64,000 nucleotides of DNA from Flavobacterium lipolyticum (GCF_020905335.1 NZ_JAJJMN010000001.1:2480001-2544000); one strand, 5' to 3'. Numbered from the stretch's first letter, positions 43,738-54,166 are shown. Made by a program: numbers and translations. The notes: generated by a model not told the origin, from the sequence alone.

Positions 43738-46700
43738 ATGAAATTAACAAAATTACTTATTTTTTGTTTTTCGTTTCTGTTGTTTTCAGTTGTCACCATG
43801 GCGCAGGATGTTACAGTAAGCGGAATCATAAATGATGAAAATGGAATGCCAGTTCCGGGTGCGTCTATTTTAATAAAAGGCACAAATAAGGCGACAGCAT
43901 CTGATTTCGATGGAAAATTTCAGATCAATGTTCCTGCAAACGGTATTTTAACATTTAGTTTTGTAGGTTATAATACAGTACAGGAAGCTGTAAACGGAAG
44001 AACTAAAATTGATGTTAAGTTAAAAGCGGAATCTCAGGCCTTAAATGAAGTTGTAGTAGTAGGATATGGTACACAAAAGAAAAGTGTCGTTACAGGTTCT
44101 ATTTCCAGTGTTAAGGCAAAAGACTTAGAGAGTCTCCCTATAACAAGGGTAGAACAAGCTTTACAAGGTAGAGTGTCCGGGGTTTCTATAGCAGCAAATG
44201 CAGGACAGCCGGGATCAGCTTCGACGATACGTATTCGAGGTTTTACTACATTAAACAATAATGATCCTTTATGGGTTGTAGATGGTGTAATTGTTGACAA
44301 TGGAGGTATTGGTTACCTAAACCAGTCTGATATCGAGTCTATCGAGGTGCTTAAAGATGGCGCTTCAGGAGCTATTTATGGTTCTCGTGCAGCGGCCGGA
44401 GTTATTCTTGTAACTACAAAAAAAGGTAAGGCAGGTAAAATCTCGGTAAGTTATACCGGTTTTGCAGGAACATCTCAGGCAGCTAAAAAATTAGATTTAC
44501 TAGATGCAAATCAGTACGTAACTATTATGAATGAAGCCAACGTAAATGGCGGAACTCCGAATAGATATACCGTTCCTGCAAATGTTGGAAACGGAACAGA
44601 CTGGCAGAATGTAATTTTTAATAATCATGCACAACGTTCTTCTCATGAGCTAAGTTTTAGCGGTGGTAACGATACGTCAACTTTTTACATGTCTTTTGGA
44701 TTAACAGATCAGGAAGGTATTGTAAACTCTGATATTTCTAATTACAACAGAAAAAACATCCGTTTGAACTCTAACCATAAATTAGGGAAGTATATTAAAA
44801 TTGGTCAGACTTTAGGATATTCTCATGAAAAAACAATTGGTGTAGGAAATACCAATGATGAGTTTGGAGGGCCTTTGTCGTCAGCCATAAACTTAGATCC
44901 GTTAACACCGGTGCTTGTTGCTCCGGGTGCGGCAACCGGTGCAGGTACTCCGTACGAGAACAAAAATGCACTTAGAGATGCAAACGGAAATTACTACGGT
45001 ATCTCTACAATTGTAACGCAGGAAACTTCAAATCCATTAGCGTATACGCAAACAAGATTAGGAAATAATGATTTTGCAGATAATTTTGTTGGAAACATTT
45101 TCGCTGAAGCAGAAATTTTACCCGGATTAAAATTCAAATCAACTGCAGGGGGAAAATTAGCCTATTACGGTTCAGATAACTTTACACCGGTTTATTACTT
45201 AAACGGAGCTACCAAAAAAGATGTAAATGAATTGTTCCGATCGTACAAAAAATCTTTCAGCTGGAACTGGGAGAACACTTTAAACTACGATAAGAAAATT
45301 GGAAATCATCATTTCGGTATTTTAATTGGAAAAGGTACTTATGTTGATAATATTACTTCCGGTAATGATATCACCTACAGAGGTGTACCGGCTACGACAC
45401 ATGCCGAAGCTTCTTTTAATGTTGACATTCCAATCTCTGATAAAATAGCGAACGCTTACAATGCACAAGCTTTAGAACACAGAGTGGAGTCCTTGTTTTC
45501 CAGATTAAACTACGATTACAAAGAAAAATATATTTTTACCGGGATTCTTCGTCGTGATGGTTCGACACGCTTTGGACCAAACCATAAATACGGAACTTTC
45601 CCGTCAGTATCTTTAGGCTGGGTTCCTTCCAAAGAAAGTTTCTGGGGAGAAAATAAAATCGTGAATACTTTAAAAATAAGAGGAGGTTATGGGGTTACAG
45701 GTAATGATTCCTCTCCTGATTTCTTATACATTTCTACAGTTGGAATTCAAAGAAACTATACTATCGGTGGGGTAATTGTTAACGGACAAAGTCCAAATGC
45801 AATTCCAAACCCTGACTTGAAATGGGAAGAAACGAAACAACTTAACATTGGTTTTGAAACTACGTTATTACGTGACTTCAATTTAAGTGTGGACCTTTTC
45901 AACAAAAAAACAGAAGGCATCTTAATGAAAGTGCCAATTCCGGGTTATGTTGGAGCCACAGGCAATACCTATGCTAACTTAGCAGATATGGAAAACCGCG
46001 GTGTAGATATTGAATTAGGCTACCGTAAGAAAATTGGAGAATTGAACCTGTCTGTTAATGGGAACTTCTCTTATATCAAAAATGAAATTACTTATATAGA
46101 CAAAGGAGTTAATTTCTTAGTTGGAGACGAAACGGTACAGTCCAGTTCTTACGAAATCAACAGAACAGAAGTAGGTCATGCGTATAACTCCTTCTACGGA
46201 TTCAAAACAAATGGTATTTTCCAGACTCAGGCCGATATCGATTCTTATAAAAATGCGACAGGAAAAGTAATTCAGCCCAATGCTAAACCGGGCGATTTCC
46301 GTTGGCAGGATTTGGATGGGGACGGTGTAATTGGAGCTAACGACAGAACTTTCTTAGGAACTTCATTGCCTAAATTCACGTATGGATTTACTATGAATTT
46401 AGCATACAAAGGATTCGATATGTTAGTTTTCGGTCAGGGTGCTGGAGGAAATATGATCTATCAGGGATTGAGAAGACTTGATATTTCTACCGCAAATTAT
46501 CAAACAGAAGTTATGGGACGCTGGACAGGACCGGGATCAACAAACAGTTATCCGAGAGTCACTACGGATGATTCCAACAAAAACTTTACGAATCCATCAG
46601 ATTTCAATTTGCAAAAAGGAGATTTCTTCCGATTCAAAACAATCCAACTTGGATATTCATTTCCAAAAGAATGGATAGAAAGCATCTCATTGCAAAAAGT

Positions 46701-46869
46701 AAGATTGTATGTAACGGGAGAAAATTTATGGACGATTACTAAATATACGGGTTATGATCCTGAGATTGGAGGTCCTACTACAGCCGGAATGAACAACGTA
46801 CAGGGTGTTGACAGAGGATATTACCCTCAGGCAAAATCGTATATGTTAGGAGTTAATTTGCAATTTTAA
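43738..46869 (+). CDS. susC: SusC-like TonB-dependent outer-membrane transporter
   Basis: SusC-type proteins import oligosaccharides across the outer membrane with a SusD lid, powered by TonB. The 1043 residues comprise a signal peptide (VVTMAQ) and a carboxypeptidase-regulatory-like domain (about 25-105). The conserved LNEVVVVGYGTQKKSVVTGS leads into the plug (about 110-230; VSGVSIAANAGQPGSASTIRIRGF), followed by a large beta-barrel ending LGVNLQF. It is the first gene of the PUL and is followed 18 bp later by susD. Confidence 0.95.
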   Translation: MKLTKLLIFCFSFLLFSVVTMAQDVTVSGIINDENGMPVPGASILIKGTNKATASDFDGKFQINVPANGILTFSFVGYNTVQEAVNGRTKIDVKLKAESQALNEVVVVGYGTQKKSVVTGSISSVKAKDLESLPITRVEQALQGRVSGVSIAANAGQPGSASTIRIRGFTTLNNNDPLWVVDGVIVDNGGIGYLNQSDIESIEVLKDGASGAIYGSRAAAGVILVTTKKGKAGKISVSYTGFAGTSQAAKKLDLLDANQYVTIMNEANVNGGTPNRYTVPANVGNGTDWQNVIFNNHAQRSSHELSFSGGNDTSTFYMSFGLTDQEGIVNSDISNYNRKNIRLNSNHKLGKYIKIGQTLGYSHEKTIGVGNTNDEFGGPLSSAINLDPLTPVLVAPGAATGAGTPYENKNALRDANGNYYGISTIVTQETSNPLAYTQTRLGNNDFADNFVGNIFAEAEILPGLKFKSTAGGKLAYYGSDNFTPVYYLNGATKKDVNELFRSYKKSFSWNWENTLNYDKKIGNHHFGILIGKGTYVDNITSGNDITYRGVPATTHAEASFNVDIPISDKIANAYNAQALEHRVESLFSRLNYDYKEKYIFTGILRRDGSTRFGPNHKYGTFPSVSLGWVPSKESFWGENKIVNTLKIRGGYGVTGNDSSPDFLYISTVGIQRNYTIGGVIVNGQSPNAIPNPDLKWEETKQLNIGFETTLLRDFNLSVDLFNKKTEGILMKVPIPGYVGATGNTYANLADMENRGVDIELGYRKKIGELNLSVNGNFSYIKNEITYIDKGVNFLVGDETVQSSSYEINRTEVGHAYNSFYGFKTNGIFQTQADIDSYKNATGKVIQPNAKPGDFRWQDLDGDGVIGANDRTFLGTSLPKFTYGFTMNLAYKGFDMLVFGQGAGGNMIYQGLRRLDISTANYQTEVMGRWTGPGSTNSYPRVTTDDSNKNFTNPSDFNLQKGDFFRFKTIQLGYSFPKEWIESISLQKVRLYVTGENLWTITKYTGYDPEIGGPTTAGMNNVQGVDRGYYPQAKSYMLGVNLQF

Positions 46870-46887
46870 ATTTAAAAAAAAGATATT

Positions 46888-48435
46888 ATGAAACTTATAA
46901 GTTTTAAACAATCATTATTCGCTTTTGGGGTGTTACTGACACTTGGATCGTGCGATACCGATGAAAAATTGGAGGTAAAAGGAGATGGAGTAGTGCTGGA
47001 AGATAATTTTTACAGAAACGAAACCGAGGCTTATTCAGGTCTGGTAGCAGCTTACGATAAATTAGGAAAGTTTGCAGGAGCAATGGAAAATGCGCCTTTA
47101 TTATTCTTAAACTCTGCATCCGATGACTTCTATGCAGGTGGGGGTGGTTCAGACGACCAGCCAGGACTTCAGGTGGCATCGAACTATTCTGTTAGTCCGG
47201 CGAATATTCCACCGGCAATTTGGGCAGATTATTACAAAGGCGTAGCAAGATGTAACGTCATGCTGGTAAAACTTCCGGATGTTCCTATGGATGCCGCTAA
47301 GAAAGCAAGATTTGCCGCAGAAGTAAAAGCATTACGTGCTTATTACTATTTTGATCTGGTGAGAATGTTTAAGAATATTCCTTTGATCCTGAAACCACTA
47401 ACGAAAAACGAAATCCCTTTAGTTATGCAGGCTAAACCTGACGAGGTTTATGCACAAATCGAAAAAGATTTAAACGAAGCAATTCCTGATTTGCCAATGA
47501 GCTTACCTGCACCGGAGTTGGGAAGATTCTCTAAAGGAGCTGCAACAGCACTTTTAGGAAAGGTATATTTATACGATAACAAAAAGCCACAGGCGGCGGT
47601 TGAATTGGCAAAAGTAAACGGAACTCCCGGAGGAACAAGTAGTTTTGGTTATAAGTTGATGGATACTTTCGCTTCTTTATGGGATCATACCAAAAAATTC
47701 AATTCAGAATCTATCTTTGAAATTACCTACACCGATAAATCCAATGCAGATTGGGGGAATTTTGAAAGAGGTGACGATGAAGGAAACGTTGCCGCTCAGT
47801 TGATGGGAATCAGAGATTATTCCAGAACAAAATATGGAAAAGCAGCACTTTTGCCGGATTATATTAATGGATGGGGTTTTTGTGTTGTTACCGCTGATCT
47901 GGCAAATACGATGAAAAGCGATCCACGTTTTGCATCTACTATTTTTGATGCAAAGACCGCAAGAGCTACTGGAGATCCGGATAAAGATCCGAACACTTTG
48001 ATTACGTACAAAGACAGTTATCAGGAGACTGGATATCATTTTATTAAATATGCACCGGTTAATGCCGATATCAAAGCAAGTAACCCTTTCTTAAATTTTG
48101 GAATCAATACCTACGTTATTCGTTTGGCAGATACTTATTTATTAGAGGCTGAAGCTTTAGGGGGAACAGGAGCAAGAGCTCAGGCACTACTAGATGCTGT
48201 TAGATTAAGAGCCGGATTAACATCAGTACCGGTTTCTATTCCGGCTATTTTAGCCGAAAGAAGATTAGAACTTGCAGGTGAAGGTCATCGTTGGTTTGAT
48301 TTGGTGAGAACAGGTCAGGCTGCTGCCAAACTTGCTTTCAAAGGATTTCAGGCCAATAAAAATGAAGCATTCCCAATTCCATATAGTGAATTCAATAATA
48401 CTAAAATGGTTCAAAATCAGGGATATCCACAATAA
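46888..48435 (+). CDS. susD: SusD/RagB-family glycan-binding lipoprotein
   Basis: SusD binds the target glycan at the cell surface and closes the SusC pore. The 515 residues begin with a lipoprotein signal (LLTLGSCDTDE, Cys about residue 23). The helical TPR-type core (ALRAYYYFDLVRMFKNIPLIL, EIPLVMQAKPDEVYAQIEKDL, RFSKGAATALLGKVYLYD) and the C-terminal ILAERRLELAGEGHRWFDLVRTG motif are diagnostic. A terminator follows, separating it from the enzyme genes. Confidence 0.95.
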   Translation: MKLISFKQSLFAFGVLLTLGSCDTDEKLEVKGDGVVLEDNFYRNETEAYSGLVAAYDKLGKFAGAMENAPLLFLNSASDDFYAGGGGSDDQPGLQVASNYSVSPANIPPAIWADYYKGVARCNVMLVKLPDVPMDAAKKARFAAEVKALRAYYYFDLVRMFKNIPLILKPLTKNEIPLVMQAKPDEVYAQIEKDLNEAIPDLPMSLPAPELGRFSKGAATALLGKVYLYDNKKPQAAVELAKVNGTPGGTSSFGYKLMDTFASLWDHTKKFNSESIFEITYTDKSNADWGNFERGDDEGNVAAQLMGIRDYSRTKYGKAALLPDYINGWGFCVVTADLANTMKSDPRFASTIFDAKTARATGDPDKDPNTLITYKDSYQETGYHFIKYAPVNADIKASNPFLNFGINTYVIRLADTYLLEAEALGGTGARAQALLDAVRLRAGLTSVPVSIPAILAERRLELAGEGHRWFDLVRTGQAAAKLAFKGFQANKNEAFPIPYSEFNNTKMVQNQGYPQ

Positions 48436-48470
48436 TGAAGTAAGTTAAGTTTAAGTTTAAGGTTGGTTGT

Positions 48471-48507
48471 AAATAGCCCATGATCATTATGAGTATGGGC
48501 TATTTTT
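48471..48507 (+). terminator. Terminator after susD, inside the PUL
   Basis: AAATAGCCCAT pairs perfectly with ATGGGCTATTT around a 13-nt loop, followed by TTTTTAAA. It lies 35 bp past the susD stop and should reduce transcription into the GH genes. Confidence 0.85.
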
Positions 48508-48572
48508 AAATCAAACCGGAAATCATTTGACTAAGAAATTTGATCAAAGTCTCAATTATTAAAACATACTCA

Positions 48573-50033
48573 ATGAGAAAGATTGGCTATATTATTACTT
48601 GTTTATGTTTTTCTTTATCTGTTTTTCCACAACAGAAAAACCAAAAACAGCAACAAAAATTTACCACTACCAATAAAAAAATAACGGTTTATACCACAGC
48701 AGCGAATACACAATTAAGATTAACACCAACAGATCATTTAAATTTTACGGCATCCAGACAGCCTATAGAAACAGAGTTGTCCGTTTTTGTTGAACCCTCC
48801 AAACGTTTCCAGAGTTTTCTGGGCATTGGCGGTGCCATTACCGATGCAAGTGCCGAAATTTTTGCCCAATTATCAAAAGAAAAACAGACAGAATTTTTAA
48901 ATGCCTACTACGATACCCAAAAAGGAATCGGATATTCATTGCTAAGAACAACGATTCAAAGTTCTGATTTTAGCAGCGGAAGTTATTCTTATATCGAAGA
49001 AGGTGACAAAGATTTAAAAACATTTTCGATTGATCATGACCGCAAATACCGTTTACCCATGATTAAAGCGGCTATAAAAACGGCTGGCGGAAAAATGATT
49101 ACTTATGCTACTCCGTGGTCACCCAATGCTTTTATGAAAAGCAATAAGAATGTGCTCAAAGGGGGAACATTACTCCCGGAATTTTATCAACCGTGGGCAA
49201 ATTTCTATGCAAAATTTATAAAAGCATACGAAAAAGAAGGAATTCCAATTTGGGCAACATCCGTTCAGAACGAACCCATGGCCACCCAAACCTGGGAATC
49301 CTGTTTGTACACCGCCGAACAGGAAAGAGATTTTTTGAAGAATTACCTTGGACCAACCTTAAAAAAAGAAGGTCTGGAGAAGGTGAAAATTATTGCCTGG
49401 GATCACAATCGTGATTTAATGGTACAGAGAGCCAATGTTATTTTCTCAGACCCGGAAGCTTCCAAATATGTTTGGGGAATGGGTTTTCATTGGTACGAAA
49501 CCTGGACAGGAGCTCAGCCAATGTTTGACAATGTTGCGAGAGTACATGAAGCATATCCGGACAAAAAACTCATTTTTACAGAAGGCTGTGTCGAGAAATT
49601 TGACGCTGCAAAATACCAATTCTGGCCCAACGCAGAACGATACGGCACTTCTATGATCAATGATTTTAATAATGGAACTGTAGGCTGGACAGACTGGAAC
49701 ATACTTTTGGACCAATTTGGAGGACCGAACCACGTAGGCAATTTTTGCTTCGCACCTATACATGCAGATACCACTACAGGGGAACTCATTTACACCCCAT
49801 CGTATTATTATATCGGACATTTTTCAAAATTCATTCGTCCAAATGCCGTTCGGGTAAGTACTTCGGTAAGCCGCAGTTATTTGTCAAGTACCTCTTTTTT
49901 GAATACTGACGGAAAAATGGCGACTGTAGTGATGAACAATACCGACAATGCTATTACCTATAATTTTATTATTGCAACAGAACAGACCATTGTAAAAATT
50001 CCTGCACACGCGATACAAACGCTGGTCTATTGA
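48573..50033 (+). CDS. GH30-family glucanase (copy 1)
   Basis: The ATG at 48573 is preferred over an upstream TTG (48540) because it begins the signal peptide (IGYIITCLCFSLSVFPQQ). The 486 residues form a GH30 catalytic barrel with side beta domain: GIGGAITDASAEIFAQL, the acid/base Glu in SVQNEPMATQTWESC (about 233) and the nucleophile Glu in LIFTEGCVEKFD (about 336). GH30 enzymes of subfamily 3 act on beta-1,6-glucan. The setting with SusCD and GH3 matches that, but subfamily assignment is inference. The second GH30 next door looks like a duplicate. Confidence 0.92.
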   Translation: MRKIGYIITCLCFSLSVFPQQKNQKQQQKFTTTNKKITVYTTAANTQLRLTPTDHLNFTASRQPIETELSVFVEPSKRFQSFLGIGGAITDASAEIFAQLSKEKQTEFLNAYYDTQKGIGYSLLRTTIQSSDFSSGSYSYIEEGDKDLKTFSIDHDRKYRLPMIKAAIKTAGGKMITYATPWSPNAFMKSNKNVLKGGTLLPEFYQPWANFYAKFIKAYEKEGIPIWATSVQNEPMATQTWESCLYTAEQERDFLKNYLGPTLKKEGLEKVKIIAWDHNRDLMVQRANVIFSDPEASKYVWGMGFHWYETWTGAQPMFDNVARVHEAYPDKKLIFTEGCVEKFDAAKYQFWPNAERYGTSMINDFNNGTVGWTDWNILLDQFGGPNHVGNFCFAPIHADTTTGELIYTPSYYYIGHFSKFIRPNAVRVSTSVSRSYLSSTSFLNTDGKMATVVMNNTDNAITYNFIIATEQTIVKIPAHAIQTLVY

Positions 50034-50052
50034 AATTTTGTGAGTTAGTTAG

Positions 50053-50092
50053 AGGGGCAATCTGATTCGTCCGTTTCGCCCCTTGCCTTTTA
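50053..50092 (+). terminator. Weak hairpin between the two GH30 genes
   Basis: AGGGGC pairs with GCCCCT across a 19-nt loop, followed by TTGCCTTTT. It may be a weak attenuator or mRNA-stability element. Confidence 0.35.
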
Positions 50093-50120
50093 ATAATAAT
50101 GAAATCGCTTTGAGTGTACC

Positions 50121-51587
50121 ATGAAAGCCATAAATAGAGTTTTAATCGCCCCATTACTAGTGCTGCAATTCGTTTCTTCTTCAAAAGTTGGAGCGCAGTC
50201 TGTAGTACCCTCATTTAAATCAAACCCAAAAATACAAGTATATACTACTGCCGAAAACACCCAATTAAGATTGTCATTATCCAATAATTTCATTTTAAAT
50301 TCAGTTTCACAACAAACAAAATCAACGGTTTCAATTACGATTGATCCTTCAAAAACAGATCAGACTTTTTTGGGGATCGGTGGCGCCATTACCGATGCCA
50401 GCGCAGAAGTTTTTGCTAAACTGTCACCCAAAAAGCAACAGGAATTTCTAACCGCTTACTACGATAAAAATAAAGGAATAGGGTATTCTTTGGCCAGAAC
50501 CAATATGCATAGCTGTGATTTTAGCAGCGAAAGTTATACCTATATTCAGGAAGGCGACAAAGAGCTAAAAACCTTTACTATTGATCACGATAAAAAATAC
50601 CGAATCCCATTACTCAAAAAAGCAATTGCAACAACCGGTGGGAAATTAACTTTATTTGTTAGTCCGTGGAGTCCTCCGGCTTTCATGAAAGACAATAATG
50701 ATATTTTACATGGAGGCGTTTTATTGCCGGAGTTTGCACAATCATGGGCCAATTATTATGCTAAATTTATAAAAGCATACGAAAAAGAAGGAATTCCGGT
50801 CTGGGGACTGACGATTCAGAACGAACCAATGGCAAGTCAGAGATGGGAATCTTGTATTTACAGTCCGGAAGCCGAAAGAGATTTTCTGAAAAACTTTCTG
50901 GGGCCTACTTTAGAAAAAGAAGGATTGGGATCTAAAAAGATCATTATTTGGGATCACAACCGCGGAGAGATGCTCGAGAAAAGAGCTAATTTAGTTTTTT
51001 CTGATCCTGAAGTTTCCAAATACGCCTGGGGAATTGGATTCCATTGGTACGAAACCTGGAACGGAGGCAGTCCGAAATTTGAATCTGTAGGGAAAGTACA
51101 TGAAGCTTTTCCAAACAAAAACCTGCTGTTTACCGAAGGCTGTATCGAAAAATTTGACGCTTCGAAATTCCAGTTTTGGGGAAATGCCGAACGATACGGA
51201 ATCAATATGATCCATGATTTTAACAACGGAACGACAGGCTGGACGGACTGGAACATTTTGCTGGATCAAAACGGAGGCCCCAATCATGTTGGTAATTTTT
51301 GTTTTGCCCCAATTCATGCTGACACTACAAAAGATGAACTGATCTACACACCGATGTACTATTATATTGGACATTTTTCAAAATTCATCCAACCGGGAGC
51401 GAAGAGAATTGGAAATGTAATAAGCAACAAAAGTGTATTAAGCACTTCTTTTCTAAATACAAACGGAAAAATTGCCACTGTTGTAATGAATCAGTCAGAC
51501 AAAGCAGTGGTATACGAAATAGCAATCAATGCGGTGAAAAAAACGCTTACTATACCGGCTCATGCCATGCAAACGCTAGTGTATTAG
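50121..51587 (+). CDS. GH30-family glucanase (copy 2)
   Basis: This 488-residue secreted protein (signal ending SSSKVGAQ) closely parallels copy 1 along its whole length: GIGGAITDASAEVFAKL, acid/base Glu in TIQNEPMASQRWESC (about 234) and nucleophile in LLFTEGCIEKFDASKFQFWG (about 339). The two differ mainly near the substrate-binding loops (HSCDFSSESYTYIQ versus QSSDFSSGSYSYIE), so they may have different product or size preference. GH3 follows 35 bp downstream, suggesting one transcript. Confidence 0.92.
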   Translation: MKAINRVLIAPLLVLQFVSSSKVGAQSVVPSFKSNPKIQVYTTAENTQLRLSLSNNFILNSVSQQTKSTVSITIDPSKTDQTFLGIGGAITDASAEVFAKLSPKKQQEFLTAYYDKNKGIGYSLARTNMHSCDFSSESYTYIQEGDKELKTFTIDHDKKYRIPLLKKAIATTGGKLTLFVSPWSPPAFMKDNNDILHGGVLLPEFAQSWANYYAKFIKAYEKEGIPVWGLTIQNEPMASQRWESCIYSPEAERDFLKNFLGPTLEKEGLGSKKIIIWDHNRGEMLEKRANLVFSDPEVSKYAWGIGFHWYETWNGGSPKFESVGKVHEAFPNKNLLFTEGCIEKFDASKFQFWGNAERYGINMIHDFNNGTTGWTDWNILLDQNGGPNHVGNFCFAPIHADTTKDELIYTPMYYYIGHFSKFIQPGAKRIGNVISNKSVLSTSFLNTNGKIATVVMNQSDKAVVYEIAINAVKKTLTIPAHAMQTLVY

Positions 51588-51622
51588 CCTCTTGTAGCAG
51601 CATATTAATTTAAAGAAATACA

Positions 51623-53887
51623 ATGAAAAACACGAAGTTTATAGTAGTTGCTCTATTTTTTTGTGGAGCAGTATGGAGTCAGGAAGCCAGGAAAACGAGA
51701 GCAGATATAGATGCCAAGGTTTCAGAGTTGTTATCAAAGATGACATTGGAAGAAAAAGTAGGGCAAATGACGCAGATAACAGTTACTGTTTTTGAAGATG
51801 CTCAAAAACCGGGTTATTTTGATGCCGCCAAACTAAAAAAAGGAATTCAGGAGTACCATATCGGTTCCATTCTGAATGTGCCCAATCCGGGAGCACCAAC
51901 ACTTCAGAGATGGCAGGAGACTATGACCGCCATTACCAATGAAGCCAACAAATCGAGACTTAAAATTCCGGTATTGTATGGTATAGATGCCATACACGGA
52001 GCGAGTTATACCGCCGGAGCCACCTTGTTTCCACAACAAATTGGTCTGGCCGCAACGTTTAATACAGAGCTGGTAAAACGCGGTGCTGAAATCTCGGCTT
52101 ACGAAACCAGAGCCTCCTCCATTCCATGGGTATTCTCTCCGGATTTAGATTTTCCGAGAAACCCGGCCTGGTCCAGAATGTGGGAATCCTTTGGAGAAGA
52201 TGCCTATTTGTCTTCCAAAATGGCCGTCGCTTTGGTAGATGGCTTTGAAGGAAGCAATGTAGGATCAAAATATAGCGTAGCCTCCTGTATGAAACATTAT
52301 ATTGGTTATGGCAGCACTACAACCGGAAAAGACAGAACACCAAGTATTATTCCCGAGCGCATTCTAAGACAATATGATTTAACCATATATCAGGCTGCCA
52401 TAAAAGCCGGAGCAAAAAGCGTAATGGTAAGTTCCGGAGAAATCAATGGAACTCCGGTGCACTCCAGCAAACATCTGATTACGGACATTCTTAAAAAAGA
52501 ATTAGGCTTTGAAGGAGTAGTAGTAACGGATTGGAAGGATATTATTTATTTGAATACCAGACATAAAATTGCAGCAACCAAAAGAGATGCGGTTCGTATC
52601 GCGGTTATGGCCGGAATAGACATGAGCATGGTACCCGAAGAATTTACTTTTTACACAGACCTTGTAGATTTAGTTCAAAAAGGAGAAGTGCCAATGTCCC
52701 GTATTGATGATGCGGTAACCAGAATTCTGAGAATGAAATTCGAGTTAAACCTGTTCCAGAATACAGTTGCGAATCTAAAGGATTATCCAAAATTTGGTTC
52801 AGCCGAACACATTCAGGAAGCTTATAAAACGGCTGCAGAATCCATTACATTGTTAAAAAATAACGGGGCCATTTTACCTTTAAACAAAGAGGAAAAAATC
52901 CTGGTAACCGGAGCAACGGCAAACAGTATGAAAAACCTGAACGGAGGTTGGTCGTACACCTGGCAGGGTGAAAATGCAGATACTTATGCTGCTGACAAAT
53001 TAACTATTCTGGAAGCTTTTCAGGCTAAATTAGGAAAAGAGAATGTACTCTATACTGCCGGAGCAGATATTGAAAAAGAAGATGATGCCGAAATTCAAAA
53101 AGCGGTTGAACTGGCTCAAAAGGCATCGAAAATTGTATTGTGTCTGGGAGAGAAAAACTACACCGAAACTCCGGGAGATATCAGTAATCTTTATATGAGT
53201 AAATCTCAGGTAAAATTAGCCCTCGCCTTAGCCAAAGTAAACAAACCAATTATTCTGGTTTTAAACGAAGGAAGACCAAGATTAATCAGTGATTTCGAAG
53301 ATAAAATGAGTGCCGTTGTACAATGTTATTTGCCGGGAAATGAAGGAGGAAGAGCCTTGGTTGATATACTGTACGGAGAGGTAAATCCAAGTGGGAGATT
53401 GCCTTACAACTATCCGAGATACCCTAATTCATTAGAAAAATACAACAGAAAACATACAGAAAGTTTAGCAGATGAAGAACAAAATAATGATGCTAAATAC
53501 GAGAAAAGTTATTCCCCTCAGTTTGAATTTGGAACAGGATTATCTTATACCACCTTTACGTATTCGAATTTAAAAATCGACAAAGTAGAAATTACGAATA
53601 CCGATGAAGTAAAAATAACAGTTGAGGTTACCAATTCCGGAAAAAGAGCCGGAAAAGAATCGGTTTTATTGTACCTGTCAGATCATTATGCTTCTATAAC
53701 TCCTGAAGTAAAAGCGCTAAAAAGATTCGAAAAGATTAGTTTAGAGCCTAACGAAACCAGAACGGTGAAATTTACTTTAAACCAAAAAGATTTGCAATTC
53801 GTAAACGAAGATCTGAAATGGATTTCCGAAAAAGGAACTTTTACAATTCAGATCGCAAATCTTAAAAAGGACTTTTTATTAAAGTAA
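51623..53887 (+). CDS. GH3-family beta-glucosidase (copy 1)
   Basis: GH3 enzymes remove terminal beta-glucose from oligosaccharides. The 754-residue protein has a signal peptide (FCGAVWSQ) and the (beta/alpha)8 domain with RHKI/KHYIGYG regions. The nucleophile Asp lies in GVVVTDWKDI (about 301), followed by the alpha/beta sandwich (ITLLKNNGAILPLNKEEKILVTG) and a C-terminal fibronectin type III-like domain (LSYTTFTYSNLKI...ESVLLYLSDHY). It follows the two GH30 genes closely, so it probably finishes the degradation of their products to glucose. Confidence 0.94.
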   Translation: MKNTKFIVVALFFCGAVWSQEARKTRADIDAKVSELLSKMTLEEKVGQMTQITVTVFEDAQKPGYFDAAKLKKGIQEYHIGSILNVPNPGAPTLQRWQETMTAITNEANKSRLKIPVLYGIDAIHGASYTAGATLFPQQIGLAATFNTELVKRGAEISAYETRASSIPWVFSPDLDFPRNPAWSRMWESFGEDAYLSSKMAVALVDGFEGSNVGSKYSVASCMKHYIGYGSTTTGKDRTPSIIPERILRQYDLTIYQAAIKAGAKSVMVSSGEINGTPVHSSKHLITDILKKELGFEGVVVTDWKDIIYLNTRHKIAATKRDAVRIAVMAGIDMSMVPEEFTFYTDLVDLVQKGEVPMSRIDDAVTRILRMKFELNLFQNTVANLKDYPKFGSAEHIQEAYKTAAESITLLKNNGAILPLNKEEKILVTGATANSMKNLNGGWSYTWQGENADTYAADKLTILEAFQAKLGKENVLYTAGADIEKEDDAEIQKAVELAQKASKIVLCLGEKNYTETPGDISNLYMSKSQVKLALALAKVNKPIILVLNEGRPRLISDFEDKMSAVVQCYLPGNEGGRALVDILYGEVNPSGRLPYNYPRYPNSLEKYNRKHTESLADEEQNNDAKYEKSYSPQFEFGTGLSYTTFTYSNLKIDKVEITNTDEVKITVEVTNSGKRAGKESVLLYLSDHYASITPEVKALKRFEKISLEPNETRTVKFTLNQKDLQFVNEDLKWISEKGTFTIQIANLKKDFLLK

Positions 53888-54078
53888 CCCGTTGGGAGAG
53901 ATTGTTTTAACACATAGAGTCATAGTCTTTGTAGACTTAAAAAAGGCGTTTCACTAGTTAAAAAGCACATAACTATGTGGAAGAAAGATATTTCTACTTT
54001 GCCTTCTTTTTTGGGGTAGTACTACCTATGTTTCTATGTGTTAAAATTAAATTTTGTTCAATTTCACCCAACGGGTTA
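53885..54078. repeat. 194-bp inverted-repeat element between GH3 and GH5
   Basis: TAACCCGTTGGG at the left end (starting in the GH3 stop codon) matches CCCAACGGGTTA at the right end. Inside, TTTTAACACATAG (53905) pairs with CTATGTGTTAAAA (54034). The core has AAAAAAGGCGTTTCACT, identical to part of the tandem array at 59190-60403, so it belongs to the same element family. It resembles a miniature inverted-repeat element. A partial right end (CTATGTGTTTAAATAAATGC) also occurs near 55996. Confidence 0.8.
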
Positions 54079-54166
54079 AAGCAAAGAAAATAAACATCGT
54101 TATTTCCGCAAAGATATTTGGTGTTGGAATGTCAAAAGAAAATTAGCTATTTCATATTATAGAGAC

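Noticed and set aside
49446..49820. Long antisense frames within the GH30 genes
   Set aside because: Similar antisense frames appear at the same place in both GH30 copies, as expected from shared codons rather than real genes.
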